From Rhodanobacter soli (lineage in GTDB: Bacteria > Pseudomonadota > Gammaproteobacteria > Xanthomonadales > Rhodanobacteraceae), in assembly GCF_040548735.1 (NCBI RefSeq), contig NZ_JBEPSD010000004.1, positions 79,295 to 143,294 on the forward strand: a stretch of DNA of 64,000 nt. The letters are read 5' to 3'. This document shows, one piece after another, positions 1 to 8,387 of this stretch. The notes beneath the pieces were generated by a model, which was not told where the DNA came from, did not search any database, and worked only from the letters and a program-made list of their open reading frames with translations. A program made the translations under genes and the position numbers. Within the stretch, counting starts at the first letter, position 1; the number at the start of each line of letters is the position of its first letter.

Positions 1-512
<512 letters not shown>

Positions 513-516
<4 letters not shown>

Positions 517-800
517 GCATCGAACTGCACATCGAGCGGCTGGTGATCGACGAAGCCGCGCTCGGCGGCGAGCACGCCGCCGGCGTGCGTGCCGCGGTCG
601 AGCGCGAACTGGCCCGGCGGCTGGGGCAACCCGGCGTCGTCGACGCGCTGCGCGGCCTTGGTGCGGTGGACACGCTGCCGCCGGCGACGCTGCCGCCGGC
701 CAGCCGCCCGCACGACCGTCTCGGCCCGCGCATCGCGACGGCGGTGCAGCGCGGCCTCGGCATCACGCCCGCCGCGCGCGTCGCGGGCAAGGAGCAGTGA
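513..800 (+). CDS. Small eCIS-cluster protein of unknown function
   Basis: A 95-residue protein starting at GTG 513, which overlaps the ATPase stop codon. The next gene starts 2 nt after its stop. The N-terminal half reads as a short strand followed by a helix rich in Ala, Arg and Glu. The C-terminal half is Pro/Ala-rich with no recognisable motif. Small uncharacterised proteins commonly sit at this place in eCIS loci. The frame is favoured over competing frames because it fits exactly between two supported genes. The function is unknown. Confidence 0.6.
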
Positions 801-801
801 C

Positions 802-1623
802 ATGAGAGCGATACCAAAACCCCGTCCCGACGGCATCGTGCGTTTCGGCAAACGGAAGGCCAAACGCGACGACCGCAACCTGATGTTCGCCGCCTTGCTG
901 AAGGCGCCGCCGGCGTTGCCGGCCGAGTACGACTTCGACGTGGTGCATCATGGCATCCCCACGCCGATGTTCGGCAACGACGAGTACGGCGACTGCGTGA
1001 TCGCCGGCCGCGCGCACCAGACCCTGCGCTTCGAGAAGGCCGAGCAGAACAAGCTGATCAAGATCAGCGACAACGACGTGTTGCACGAGTACTTCAACGA
1101 GAGCGGCGGCGTCGACAGCGGCCTGGTCGTGCTCGATTCGCTGAAGGAGTGGCGCAGCAAGGGCTGGCTCGCGGCCAAACGGCGCTACAGGATCAAGGCT
1201 TTCGCGCAGATCGACCAGGCCAGGCGCAGCGAGGTCAAGCGTGCGGTGTTCATGGACATCGGCGTGGGCCTCGGCTTCACCCTGCCCGATGCCGCGCTGA
1301 CCCAGTTCTATGCCGGCAAGCCGTGGGCGGTGGTGAGCGGCAAGGCCGGCCAGCCGAATCCGCGCAACGGCCACTACGTCTACGTGCCCGGCTACACGAA
1401 GAGCGGCCCGGTCTGCGTCACCTGGGGCCGCAAGCAGCAGATGAGCTGGGCCTTCCTCGTCAAGTACTGCGACGAGGCCTACGCGATCATCGACGCGATC
1501 GACACCACGAAGAAGAAACGCGGACTCGATGCGGGCAAGCTCGACGCCTTCCTCGCCGCATTGCGCAAGGCGAAGCTGGCGGCGAAGAGGACGGCGGCGC
1601 GCGCCGGAAACGGACATGGCTGA
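802..1623 (+). CDS. Papain-like cysteine-peptidase-fold protein in eCIS cluster
   Basis: A 273-residue protein. The start at ATG 802 lies just after the upstream stop and is preceded by GGAGCAG; the open frame extends further upstream over the preceding gene and was trimmed. A YGDC motif (Cys65), a later NGHYV motif (His191) and a downstream TWG/SWAF stretch match a bacterial and phage family of cysteine-peptidase-like proteins in which Cys and His form a catalytic pair. Activity is not proven. There is no signal peptide. Its place between the ATPase and the DUF4157 gene makes it a candidate cargo protein or processing enzyme of the injection system. The stop overlaps the next start by 8 nt. 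Confidence 0.65.
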   Translation: MRAIPKPRPDGIVRFGKRKAKRDDRNLMFAALLKAPPALPAEYDFDVVHHGIPTPMFGNDEYGDCVIAGRAHQTLRFEKAEQNKLIKISDNDVLHEYFNESGGVDSGLVVLDSLKEWRSKGWLAAKRRYRIKAFAQIDQARRSEVKRAVFMDIGVGLGFTLPDAALTQFYAGKPWAVVSGKAGQPNPRNGHYVYVPGYTKSGPVCVTWGRKQQMSWAFLVKYCDEAYAIIDAIDTTKKKRGLDAGKLDAFLAALRKAKLAAKRTAARAGNGHG

Positions 1624-3460
1624 GCGCAGCGCCAGGATGGCGGTGAGGCCGGCGCCGGCGGTTCACGGCGCACTGCTGCAGCGCAAATGCGCCTGCGGCA
1701 CGCATGTGCCGGGTGGTGGCGAATGCGCGGATTGCGCGAAGAAGCGGCTGCGGCGAAGCAGCCGCGAGGGTGCGGCATCGCCGATGGTGCCGCGGCTCGT
1801 GCACGACGTGCTCGCCACTCCGGGGCGGCCGCTCGAACCCGCGACCCGGAACTGGATGGAGCCGCGTTTCGGCAGCGACTTCAGCCGCGTGCGTGTGCAC
1901 GACGACGGCCACGCCGCTGAATCCGCGCGCGCCGTGGGAGCGCTTGCCTACGCCGTCGGCAGCCATGTCGTGTTCGATACTCACCAGTACGCACCGGGCA
2001 CGCCGGCGGGCCGCCACCTGCTCGCGCACGAGCTGGCGCATACGCTGCAGGACCCCGGCGCGGGCGGCCTGCACGCCTCGCTGGCGATCGGGCAACCCGG
2101 AGACGCCTCCGAAATCGCCGCCGATCGGGCGGCCGACGCGGTGACGCGTGGTGAGCGGGTTTCCGTTGCGCCCAGCGGTGGCGGGGTGATGCGCCGGCAG
2201 ATGCGCGGTTGCGCCGCCAGCGCGGGCGACGGCCCGGATGTGCGCAAGGTGCACTGCCCGGACGGTTCCGATTACCGGGTGACGATGACGGCCGCCGACG
2301 GACCGCCGGTGCCGGGCTTCCACGGTTCGGTCACGCCAGGCGCCAGCCTCAAGGAAATCTGGCTGGACATCTCCCTGTGCAAGGGCAACATCCAGGTCAA
2401 CCTGCAGCCGGGCGTGGACATACCGAAGGCGCTCGGCTCGGTGGTCGCCAACATGGTGGCGGGTTCCGACGCGTTGAAGGGCGTCGCCATCAATCCCGAG
2501 CTGAAGATCACCTTCATCCAGGGCTCGAGCTTCACGGTGTCGCTCACGCCGTCGGTCAAGCTGGACGACAAGGGCGTCGCCGGTGCCGGTGGGTCGGTGG
2601 AGGTGCAGACCAAGGACGTGACCGTGAAGGGTGGCGTGAATTGCGACCCGCGGGCGGGATCGTGCATGTTCACCCTCGACATCGGTGGCGGCGCGGCCAC
2701 GAAGCCCGTGGACTGTCACAAGAAGGGCAAGCAGAAGATCACCTTCGCCTGCGAGAAGATCACCCACGTGCCGGCGGTGCCGGAGGTGCCGGCGCAGAAG
2801 CGGACGGAGACCCAGACGCGCTACGTGTTCTTCCGGCACGCCAGGCATGAGGTGCGCAAGGATTTCCGGTTGCCGACCGACATCCAGGCACTGAACGAAC
2901 AGGGCTACCGGGTCACCTCCATCAAGGGTTTCACCTCGCCCGAGGGACCGCGCGGTTCCGAACACGCGCCGCAGTTCGAAGGCAACGTGGCGCTGGCCAT
3001 CGAGCGGGCGCAGGCAGCCCGCGACTGGCTGGCGGACCCGAAGGTGTGCGCCGGCTGCGATCTGTCCGGCGCCAGGCAAAGCGGCGAGAGCGAGCTGCCG
3101 CCGGAACAGGGCCAGCAGGAGCCCGAGCCGAAAGGGCCGGACATGGAGCGCGGCGCCGTGGACGAGTTCCTCGGCAAGAAGGGCACGCCCGACCCGCTGG
3201 CGCCTGCCGACCCGGCGGGCCGAGCGAAATTCGAGCGCATGCCATTCGGCCGGCAGCGCGAACAGGCGTACGAGCTCATGCGCCGGGCAGCCATCGTGCT
3301 GGAGCGCACGCAGGTGGTGCGTGAACGCCAGCCCGGCGTTCCGGCGCGGGACGAGCCCAGTGCCGTCGAATGCAGCGCGGAAGTGCTGGAGGCGGCGCAG
3401 AAATCGTTCGGCATAAAGATCCCGGGGCCATTCAATTTCGACACGCCGGGTAAACCTTGA
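1616..3460 (+). CDS. DUF4157 (eCIS core domain) protein with HExxH motif and OmpA-like C-terminus
   Basis: A 614-residue protein starting at ATG 1616, overlapping the previous stop. The N-terminus carries a Cys cluster (KCACG...ECADC, about residues 24-42) typical of DUF4157 proteins. The DUF4157 domain follows (about 55-150), with an FGxDFSxVRVHDD signature and a zinc-metallopeptidase motif HELAH at residues 138-142. The middle part is beta-rich. Residues about 430-510 resemble an OmpA-like fold (GFTSPEG, then ERAQAARDWL). DUF4157 is strongly associated with eCIS loci and is found at the N-terminus of many predicted cargo proteins. The peptidase activity and effector role are inferred. Confidence 0.85.
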   Translation: MAERSARMAVRPAPAVHGALLQRKCACGTHVPGGGECADCAKKRLRRSSREGAASPMVPRLVHDVLATPGRPLEPATRNWMEPRFGSDFSRVRVHDDGHAAESARAVGALAYAVGSHVVFDTHQYAPGTPAGRHLLAHELAHTLQDPGAGGLHASLAIGQPGDASEIAADRAADAVTRGERVSVAPSGGGVMRRQMRGCAASAGDGPDVRKVHCPDGSDYRVTMTAADGPPVPGFHGSVTPGASLKEIWLDISLCKGNIQVNLQPGVDIPKALGSVVANMVAGSDALKGVAINPELKITFIQGSSFTVSLTPSVKLDDKGVAGAGGSVEVQTKDVTVKGGVNCDPRAGSCMFTLDIGGGAATKPVDCHKKGKQKITFACEKITHVPAVPEVPAQKRTETQTRYVFFRHARHEVRKDFRLPTDIQALNEQGYRVTSIKGFTSPEGPRGSEHAPQFEGNVALAIERAQAARDWLADPKVCAGCDLSGARQSGESELPPEQGQQEPEPKGPDMERGAVDEFLGKKGTPDPLAPADPAGRAKFERMPFGRQREQAYELMRRAAIVLERTQVVRERQPGVPARDEPSAVECSAEVLEAAQKSFGIKIPGPFNFDTPGKP

Positions 3461-3473
3461 TGGACACCTTGCC

Positions 3474-4292
3474 ATGAACGTCTTCGACGGCCTGCTCGGC
3501 TACGAAAAACTGATGCTGGTGTGCGGCTTCATCCTGTTCGTGTTCGCGCTGGCGGCGATCACCGTGATGATCGTGCAGCGACGCGACTTCAAGATGGCGA
3601 TGGCGCTGATCGTGCTCGCGATCGTGCTGATGGGCTTCCCCGGCATCCAGGCGGTGAAGTTCAGCCAGGACACGGTCGAGCTGGATCGCATCCGCACGCA
3701 GCCGCAGGCGCCGGCCGATCCGGCGCAGAAGCAGCAGGCCGAGCAGACGCTGGCCAATCTCGAGCAGCGCGCGGTCGGCAATCCGCAGCTGCAGGCGCAG
3801 GTATCGGACGGCTACCGCGCGATCGGCGAGGTGGACAAGGCGTACGACCTGGCGAAGTCGGTGCTGCGCGAGAAGCCGTCGGCGCAGGTGCAGGCCACCC
3901 TGGTGCCGGTGCTCACCGCGAAGTTGAACCAGGTGCAGGCCGGTGCGCGGATCATCGCGCCGCCAGCCGCTGCAACCAGCGCGCCGGCATCCGGCAGCGT
4001 GCCGCCTGCGGTGGCGACGGGGGCGTCGGCCGGCACCGCCAGCGTCGCGTCCCCGACTCCCGCGCCGGTGGCCCGCGAGCGCGAGCGCCAGATCGCCGCC
4101 ATCGCCAGCCAGTTGCAGAGTACCGCCGCACCGTTGCCGGCGGCCTCGCATGCCGCGCTGGCCAAGGCCTACGTGGTGCTGGGCCAGCCGCAACGGGCCC
4201 AGGCGAATGTCGACGCCGCCCGCCGGATCGATCCGAACATTAGGATCAGCGCTGCCGTGCTGCGTGCGGCAAGGGCAGGCGGCAACCCATGA
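3474..4292 (+). CDS. Membrane-anchored TPR-like protein of eCIS cluster
   Basis: A 272-residue protein with two N-terminal hydrophobic segments (about residues 13-34 and 41-58). A Gln/Ala-rich helical region of TPR-like character follows (about 85-140), then an Ala/Pro/Thr-rich linker and a second helical hairpin near the C-terminus. The topology suggests an inner-membrane anchor with a soluble tail. Some bacteria attach contractile injection systems to the membrane or thylakoids through dedicated anchors. This protein is a candidate for such a role, by position and topology only. It overlaps the next gene by ATGA. Confidence 0.65.
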   Translation: MNVFDGLLGYEKLMLVCGFILFVFALAAITVMIVQRRDFKMAMALIVLAIVLMGFPGIQAVKFSQDTVELDRIRTQPQAPADPAQKQQAEQTLANLEQRAVGNPQLQAQVSDGYRAIGEVDKAYDLAKSVLREKPSAQVQATLVPVLTAKLNQVQAGARIIAPPAAATSAPASGSVPPAVATGASAGTASVASPTPAPVARERERQIAAIASQLQSTAAPLPAASHAALAKAYVVLGQPQRAQANVDAARRIDPNIRISAAVLRAARAGGNP

Positions 4293-5065
4293 CCGATGGA
4301 GCGATGACGATGGACACCTTACGCAAGAACGACCAGGGACCGCAGGTGCGGCAACTGCAGAAGCTGCTGGCGCAGCGTGGCTACGCGGTCGATGCCAACG
4401 GCACGTTCGACACGAAGACGTGGCAGGCGGTGCGCGCATTCCAGGCGCAAAATCTCGACCAGCACGGCCAGCCGCTGGTGGTCGACGGTGTGGTCGGGCC
4501 GCTGAGCTGGTGGAGCCTGCAGAACCCGAAGCCGTTCATCAAGACGCCGACCGCGGTCGATTACACCACGCTGCCGGCGAACGGCGGCAGCCAACTCGGC
4601 CGTGCCGCACTCGCGGCGGCGATCGGCGAGTTGAAGGCGAACGCGCGCGAGATCGGCGGCAACAACCGCGGTCCGTTTGTGCGCAAATACCTCGCGCCGG
4701 CCGGTCTCGACGAAGGCGATTCGTGGTGCGCCGGTTTCGTCAGCTGGTGTTTCATGCAGGCAAGTGGTGGCGACAAGGCGGCGATGCCGTTCACCTATAT
4801 CGCCAGCGCGCGCACCTTGCTGGCCGAGTTCAAGCAACAGGGCTGGGCGTCGGCGCCGGGCAGCGGTTACCTGCCGCAGCCGGGCGACGTGGTGGTGTGG
4901 TGGCGGGTCAGCCTGGCCGGCTGGTTGGGCCATACCGGCCTGGTGCACTCGGTGCAGGACGGCATGCTGTACACGATCGAGGGCAACCGCAGCCCGCGCG
5001 TGCAGGGCTTTTCCTATGTGCTGAGCCGGATGGACAAGCTGCTCGGCTACGGCCACGTGCCATGA
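4289..5065 (+). CDS. Peptidoglycan-binding domain plus CHAP/NlpC-like hydrolase
   Basis: A 258-residue protein. Residues about 10-75 form a PG_binding_1 domain (GPQVRQLQKLL, then GVVGPLSWWSL). The C-terminal part is a CHAP/TIGR02594-like amidase or endopeptidase domain with WCAGFVSW (Cys147), GHTGLVH (His215) and EGN (Asn233), in the order of the expected catalytic residues. There is no signal peptide, so it would act after injection, after lysis, or as a particle component. It starts inside the previous gene (ATGA) and overlaps the next start. It may let the particle cross the wall or be released by lysis. Confidence 0.85.
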   Translation: MTDGAMTMDTLRKNDQGPQVRQLQKLLAQRGYAVDANGTFDTKTWQAVRAFQAQNLDQHGQPLVVDGVVGPLSWWSLQNPKPFIKTPTAVDYTTLPANGGSQLGRAALAAAIGELKANAREIGGNNRGPFVRKYLAPAGLDEGDSWCAGFVSWCFMQASGGDKAAMPFTYIASARTLLAEFKQQGWASAPGSGYLPQPGDVVVWWRVSLAGWLGHTGLVHSVQDGMLYTIEGNRSPRVQGFSYVLSRMDKLLGYGHVP

Positions 5066-5718
5066 GCGGATTCCCCGGTTCCCCGCGCATCCTGAAGGGC
5101 GGCATCGTGCTGATCGACGCGGCCAACTCGGCGGTGCTGCGGGTGATCGCGCTGCAGTACAACCCCGATTCGCTGACCCGCTCGCTGCAGGTGCAGGCCG
5201 TCAGTGCGGACGGCGGCGACCGCTCCGAGGTGCTGCGCCTGAAGGGGCCGCCGGTGGAGACGCTGAAGCTGGAGGCGGAGATCGACGCCACCGACCAGCT
5301 GGAATTTCCGGAGCAGAACGGCGGCGTCGCCCAGTCCGGCATCTTCGCCCAGCTGGCCGCGCTGGAGACGATGGTCTATCCGAACAGCGGGCAGCTGCGC
5401 GCGAACGACCTGCTGGCGCAAATCGGCACGCTGGAAATCGTGCCGATGGAGACGCCGCTGGCGCTGTTCGTGTGGAGCAAGTCACGCATCCTGCCGGTGC
5501 GCGTCACCGAGTTCGGCATCACCGAGGAAGCGTTCGACACGGCGCTGAACCCGATCCGCGCCAAGGTCAGTCTGGGGTTGCGCGTGCTGTCGGTGAACGA
5601 CGTGCCAAGCGGGCACAAGGCCGCCAGCCTGTTCATGAGCTACCTGCAACAGAAGGAGCGCCTGGCCAGCGGCGCCGGCGGCCAGCTGTCCGCGCTCGGC
5701 CTCAGTGGAGTGCCGTGA
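5062..5718 (+). CDS. CIS tube-adaptor/baseplate protein (Afp7 N-terminal-like)
   Basis: A 218-residue protein starting at ATG 5062, four nt overlapping the hydrolase. It has the LQYNPDSLTRSL signature and a following beta-rich domain seen in contractile-injection-system tube-type proteins (the N-terminal domain of Afp7-like baseplate proteins). In Afp-type systems this domain is often fused to a LysM domain; here the LysM part is a separate gene immediately downstream. It would join the inner tube to the hub. The family assignment is by motif and order only. The open frame extends far upstream but overlaps three supported genes there. Confidence 0.75.
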   Translation: MSGFPGSPRILKGGIVLIDAANSAVLRVIALQYNPDSLTRSLQVQAVSADGGDRSEVLRLKGPPVETLKLEAEIDATDQLEFPEQNGGVAQSGIFAQLAALETMVYPNSGQLRANDLLAQIGTLEIVPMETPLALFVWSKSRILPVRVTEFGITEEAFDTALNPIRAKVSLGLRVLSVNDVPSGHKAASLFMSYLQQKERLASGAGGQLSALGLSGVP

Positions 5719-6038
5719 TGAACCTGAACTTTCCGCCCACCAGCCGTTATGCGCTGACGCCCACCGCGAGCTTCGTGCGCGCCGACGGCACGGTGGTGAT
5801 ATACCTGAAGCGCCGCTTCGTGCCGCCCCCGGAAAACCTCGCCCTGCTGCAGTGGCATCGCGTGGTGCAGGGCGAGCGGCTGGACAACATCGCGGCGAAG
5901 TACCTGGGCGATCCCGAACAATTCTGGCGGCTGTGCGACGCGAACCGCGCGCTGCGTCCCGAGGAGCTGACCGAGACGATCGGCAAGCCGCTGCGCATCA
6001 CCTTGCCCGAAGGCATTCCGGGGGTGCCGCATGCTTGA
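5718..6038 (+). CDS. LysM-domain baseplate protein (gp53/Afp7 C-terminal-like)
   Basis: A 106-residue protein. ATG 5718 overlaps the upstream TGA (TGATG). After a short N-terminal strand region, residues about 45-95 form a LysM motif (WHRVVQGERLDNIAAKYLGD, then a Trp-containing turn and a PLRITLP strand). In T4 gp53 and the Afp7 C-terminus, a LysM fold helps assemble baseplate wedges around the hub rather than binding peptidoglycan. Its end overlaps the next gene by 8 nt. The split from the preceding CIS-tube domain is notable but known among eCIS clusters. Confidence 0.8.
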   Translation: MNLNFPPTSRYALTPTASFVRADGTVVIYLKRRFVPPPENLALLQWHRVVQGERLDNIAAKYLGDPEQFWRLCDANRALRPEELTETIGKPLRITLPEGIPGVPHA

Positions 6039-7167
6039 AGGCGTGCACTTGACGCTGTTGGTCGGGCCGGTGGTGCCGGTACCGGTGCCGCAGCCCGTGC
6101 TGGACGCGCTCACCCGGGTCGAGGTGAACGCGCCGGACGAGGGGGCCGGCGCGTTCACCCTGCAGTTCACGCTGAGCGTGCAGTCGCCGCTGCACACGCT
6201 GTTCCTGCTCTCGGGCGGCGGCGTGGTGCCGCTGCTGCGGGTGATCGTGGTGGTCACGGTGAACGGCATGCCGCAGGTGCTGATCGACGGCGTGGTGACC
6301 CGCACCGAAGTGGTGCCGGGCGCGGACCAGCGCCACACCACGCTGCAGGTCACCGGCGACGACCTCACCGCGGTGATGACCAAGCTGGAGTTTTCCGGCC
6401 TGCCCGGCCTGCCGTATCCGGCGATGCCGGCCGAGGCGATCGTGGCCTTGCTGCTGGCGAAGTACGCGTTCCTCGGCATCGTGCCGCTGGTGATTCCCAG
6501 CATCGCGATCGACGTGCCGATCCCGACCAACCGCATTCCGACCCAACAGGGCAGCGACCTGGAGTACATCCGCCTGCTGGCCGAGCGCGTCGGCTACGTG
6601 TTCTACCTCGACCCCGGCCCGCTGCCCGGCATGAGCACCGCGTACTGGGGGCCGAAGATCAAGGTGGGCGTGCCGCAGCCGGCGCTGAACGCGGACATGG
6701 ACGCGGCCAGCAACGTCGACGAGCTCAGCTTCAGCTACGACGGCAACGCGCGGCAGCTGCCGGTGGTCTACATCCAGAACGAGCAGACCAAGGTGCCGTT
6801 GCCGCTGCCGATTCCCGACATCGGCCCGCTCAATCCGCCGCTGGGCCTGATCGATCCGCCGCCGCAGCAGTTCCGCCCCTTGCCCGAGACCGCGAAGTAT
6901 TCGCCGCAGCGCGCACTGCTGCTGGGCATGGCCGAGGCGGCGAAATCCGCCGACACCGTCACCGGCCGCGGCAGCCTCGACGTGGTGCGCTACGGCCGCG
7001 TGCTGAAGCCGCGCCAGTTGGTCGGCGTGCGCGGCGTCGGCCCCGCGTTCGACGGCCTGCATTACGTCACCCAGGTGCGCCACACGATCCGCCGCGGCGA
7101 GTACAGGCAGAGCTTCCAGCTGTCGCGCAAGGGCCTGGTTTCCACCGTGCCGCTGGTGCCGTCATGA
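6031..7167 (+). CDS. gp27-like hub protein (phage late control D / VgrG N-terminal type)
   Basis: A 378-residue protein with the layout of the phage D/gp27/VgrG hub family. A beta-barrel is seen around residues 20-115 (hydrophobic strands, then VLIDGVVTRTEV), followed by a TGDDLTAVM motif and a second barrel after LEYIRLLAERVGYVFY. It would form the trimeric hub at the base of the inner tube. The OB/spike part, usually fused in Afp8, is the next gene, which overlaps by 4 nt. The hydrophobic N-terminal strands are not preceded by a signal sequence. The assignment rests on motif and synteny. Confidence 0.82.
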   Translation: MLEGVHLTLLVGPVVPVPVPQPVLDALTRVEVNAPDEGAGAFTLQFTLSVQSPLHTLFLLSGGGVVPLLRVIVVVTVNGMPQVLIDGVVTRTEVVPGADQRHTTLQVTGDDLTAVMTKLEFSGLPGLPYPAMPAEAIVALLLAKYAFLGIVPLVIPSIAIDVPIPTNRIPTQQGSDLEYIRLLAERVGYVFYLDPGPLPGMSTAYWGPKIKVGVPQPALNADMDAASNVDELSFSYDGNARQLPVVYIQNEQTKVPLPLPIPDIGPLNPPLGLIDPPPQQFRPLPETAKYSPQRALLLGMAEAAKSADTVTGRGSLDVVRYGRVLKPRQLVGVRGVGPAFDGLHYVTQVRHTIRRGEYRQSFQLSRKGLVSTVPLVPS

Positions 7168-7670
7168 ACCGCTATTACGGCAAGTACCGCGGCACGGTGG
7201 TCCAGAACGTGGACCCGGAACAGCGCGCGCGCATCCAGGTGATGGTGCCGGACGTGTCCGGGCTGATCCCGTCGAGCTGGGCGATGCCGTGCGTGCCGAT
7301 CGCCGGCAAGCAGAGCGGCGTGTACGTGGTGCCGCAGATCGGCGCCGGCGTGTGGATCGAGTTCGAGCAGGGCGATCCGGATTATCCGGTCTGGGTCGGC
7401 GGCTTCTGGGGCAGCGCAGCGGAAGTGCCGGCGCTGGCGCTGGCCGGCAATCCGGCCAGCCCGAGCGTGGTGCTGCAGTCGGGCCTGCAGAACACCATCG
7501 CGATCAGCGACCTGCCGGGGCCGGCCGGCGGCATCCTGCTGAAGAGCGTCACCGGCGCGATGATCATGGTCAACGAGGTCGGCATCACGATCTCCAACGG
7601 CCAGGGCGCCACCATCGTGCTCGCCGGGCCGACGGTGACGATCAACAACGGCGCGCTGGTCGTGACGTAG
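7164..7670 (+). CDS. gp5-like OB-fold spike protein (baseplate assembly protein V)
   Basis: A 168-residue protein. The N-terminal half is an OB-fold: YRGTVVQNVDPEQRARIQV, SWAMPCVP, and VWIEFEQGDPDYPVWVGGFW (residues about 8-88), the hallmark of VgrG/gp5 and phage V proteins. The rest is a short beta-strand series ending in TIVLAGPTVTINN, as expected for a truncated triple-stranded beta-helix. It would form the spike shaft sitting on the hub encoded upstream. In Afp8 the two are one polypeptide, so the split gene pair is the simpler phage-like arrangement. Ten nt separate it from the PAAR-like gene. Confidence 0.88.
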   Translation: MNRYYGKYRGTVVQNVDPEQRARIQVMVPDVSGLIPSSWAMPCVPIAGKQSGVYVVPQIGAGVWIEFEQGDPDYPVWVGGFWGSAAEVPALALAGNPASPSVVLQSGLQNTIAISDLPGPAGGILLKSVTGAMIMVNEVGITISNGQGATIVLAGPTVTINNGALVVT

Positions 7671-7680
7671 GAGATGCACG

Positions 7681-8004
7681 ATGCCGGGCTTCCTCATTCA
7701 TGTCGGTGCCAGCGTGCTCTGTTCACACGGCGGCCAGGCGCAGGCCACCGCCCCAAATCCGCGCGTCGCGGTGAGCGGCCAGCCCACGGTGACGCTCGCC
7801 GCGCCGTGGCTGGTCGCTGGCTGCGCGCTGCCGCCGCCCACGGCGGCGAACGGGCCGTGCATCAGCGCGCAGTTCGTCACTGCCGCCACCCGGGTCACTT
7901 CCAACGGCCAGCCGCTGCTGCTCTTCGACAGCCAGGCGATCTGCGCGCCGACCGGCACGCCGCTGCTGATCGTCGCCAGCCAAACGCGCGTCACCGCGAT
8001 GTGA
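7681..8004 (+). CDS. PAAR-like spike-tip protein
   Basis: A 107-residue protein, preceded by GGAG. The beginning MPGFLIHVGASVLCSHGG and the later ATRVTSNGQPLLL resemble PAAR-like (Afp10-type) tip proteins, with several Cys and His residues that could bind metal (CSHGG, GCALPP, GPCIS, ICAPTG). It would cap the beta-helical spike and may carry or pierce. Position between the gp5-like and gp25-like genes is the usual one for this component. The sequence is not a canonical PAAR repeat protein, so the family call depends partly on synteny. Confidence 0.75.
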   Translation: MPGFLIHVGASVLCSHGGQAQATAPNPRVAVSGQPTVTLAAPWLVAGCALPPPTAANGPCISAQFVTAATRVTSNGQPLLLFDSQAICAPTGTPLLIVASQTRVTAM

Positions 8005-8012
8005 GGACGCCC

Positions 8013-8387
8013 ATGAATATCGCCAAAGAAAATATGGATTATCCGTTCCACTTCGATCCGCGCGGACGCACCGCGGAGACCGGTGACGACGAGCACGTGC
8101 GCGACATGATCGAGCAGCTGCTGTTCACCAGCCCGGGCGAGCGGGTGAACCGGCCCGACTTCGGCAGCGGCCTGCTGCAGCTGGTGTTCGCGCCGAACAG
8201 CCCGGAGCTGGCCGCCGCGCTGCAGTTCACCTTGCAGGCGGCGCTGCAGCGCTGGCTGGGCGACGTGATCGACGTGGGCTCGCTGGCGGTGAGCAGCGAG
8301 GACGCCGCCTTGCGCGTCGACCTCAGCTACACCGTGCGCGCCAGCGGCGACACGCGCAGCGACAGCTTCGTGCGGAGCCTGCCATGA
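8013..8387 (+). CDS. gp25-like baseplate wedge protein
   Basis: A 124-residue protein starting at ATG 8013; an internal ATG at 8034 is an alternative. Motifs typical of the GPW/gp25 family are present: HVRDMIEQLLFTSPGERV followed by RPDFGSGL and a YTVRASGD strand near the end. gp25 homologues (Afp9, TssE, phage W) nucleate sheath assembly on the baseplate. Its stop overlaps the start of the first J-like gene (ATGA), so the two are likely coupled. Confidence 0.92.
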   Translation: MNIAKENMDYPFHFDPRGRTAETGDDEHVRDMIEQLLFTSPGERVNRPDFGSGLLQLVFAPNSPELAAALQFTLQAALQRWLGDVIDVGSLAVSSEDAALRVDLSYTVRASGDTRSDSFVRSLP

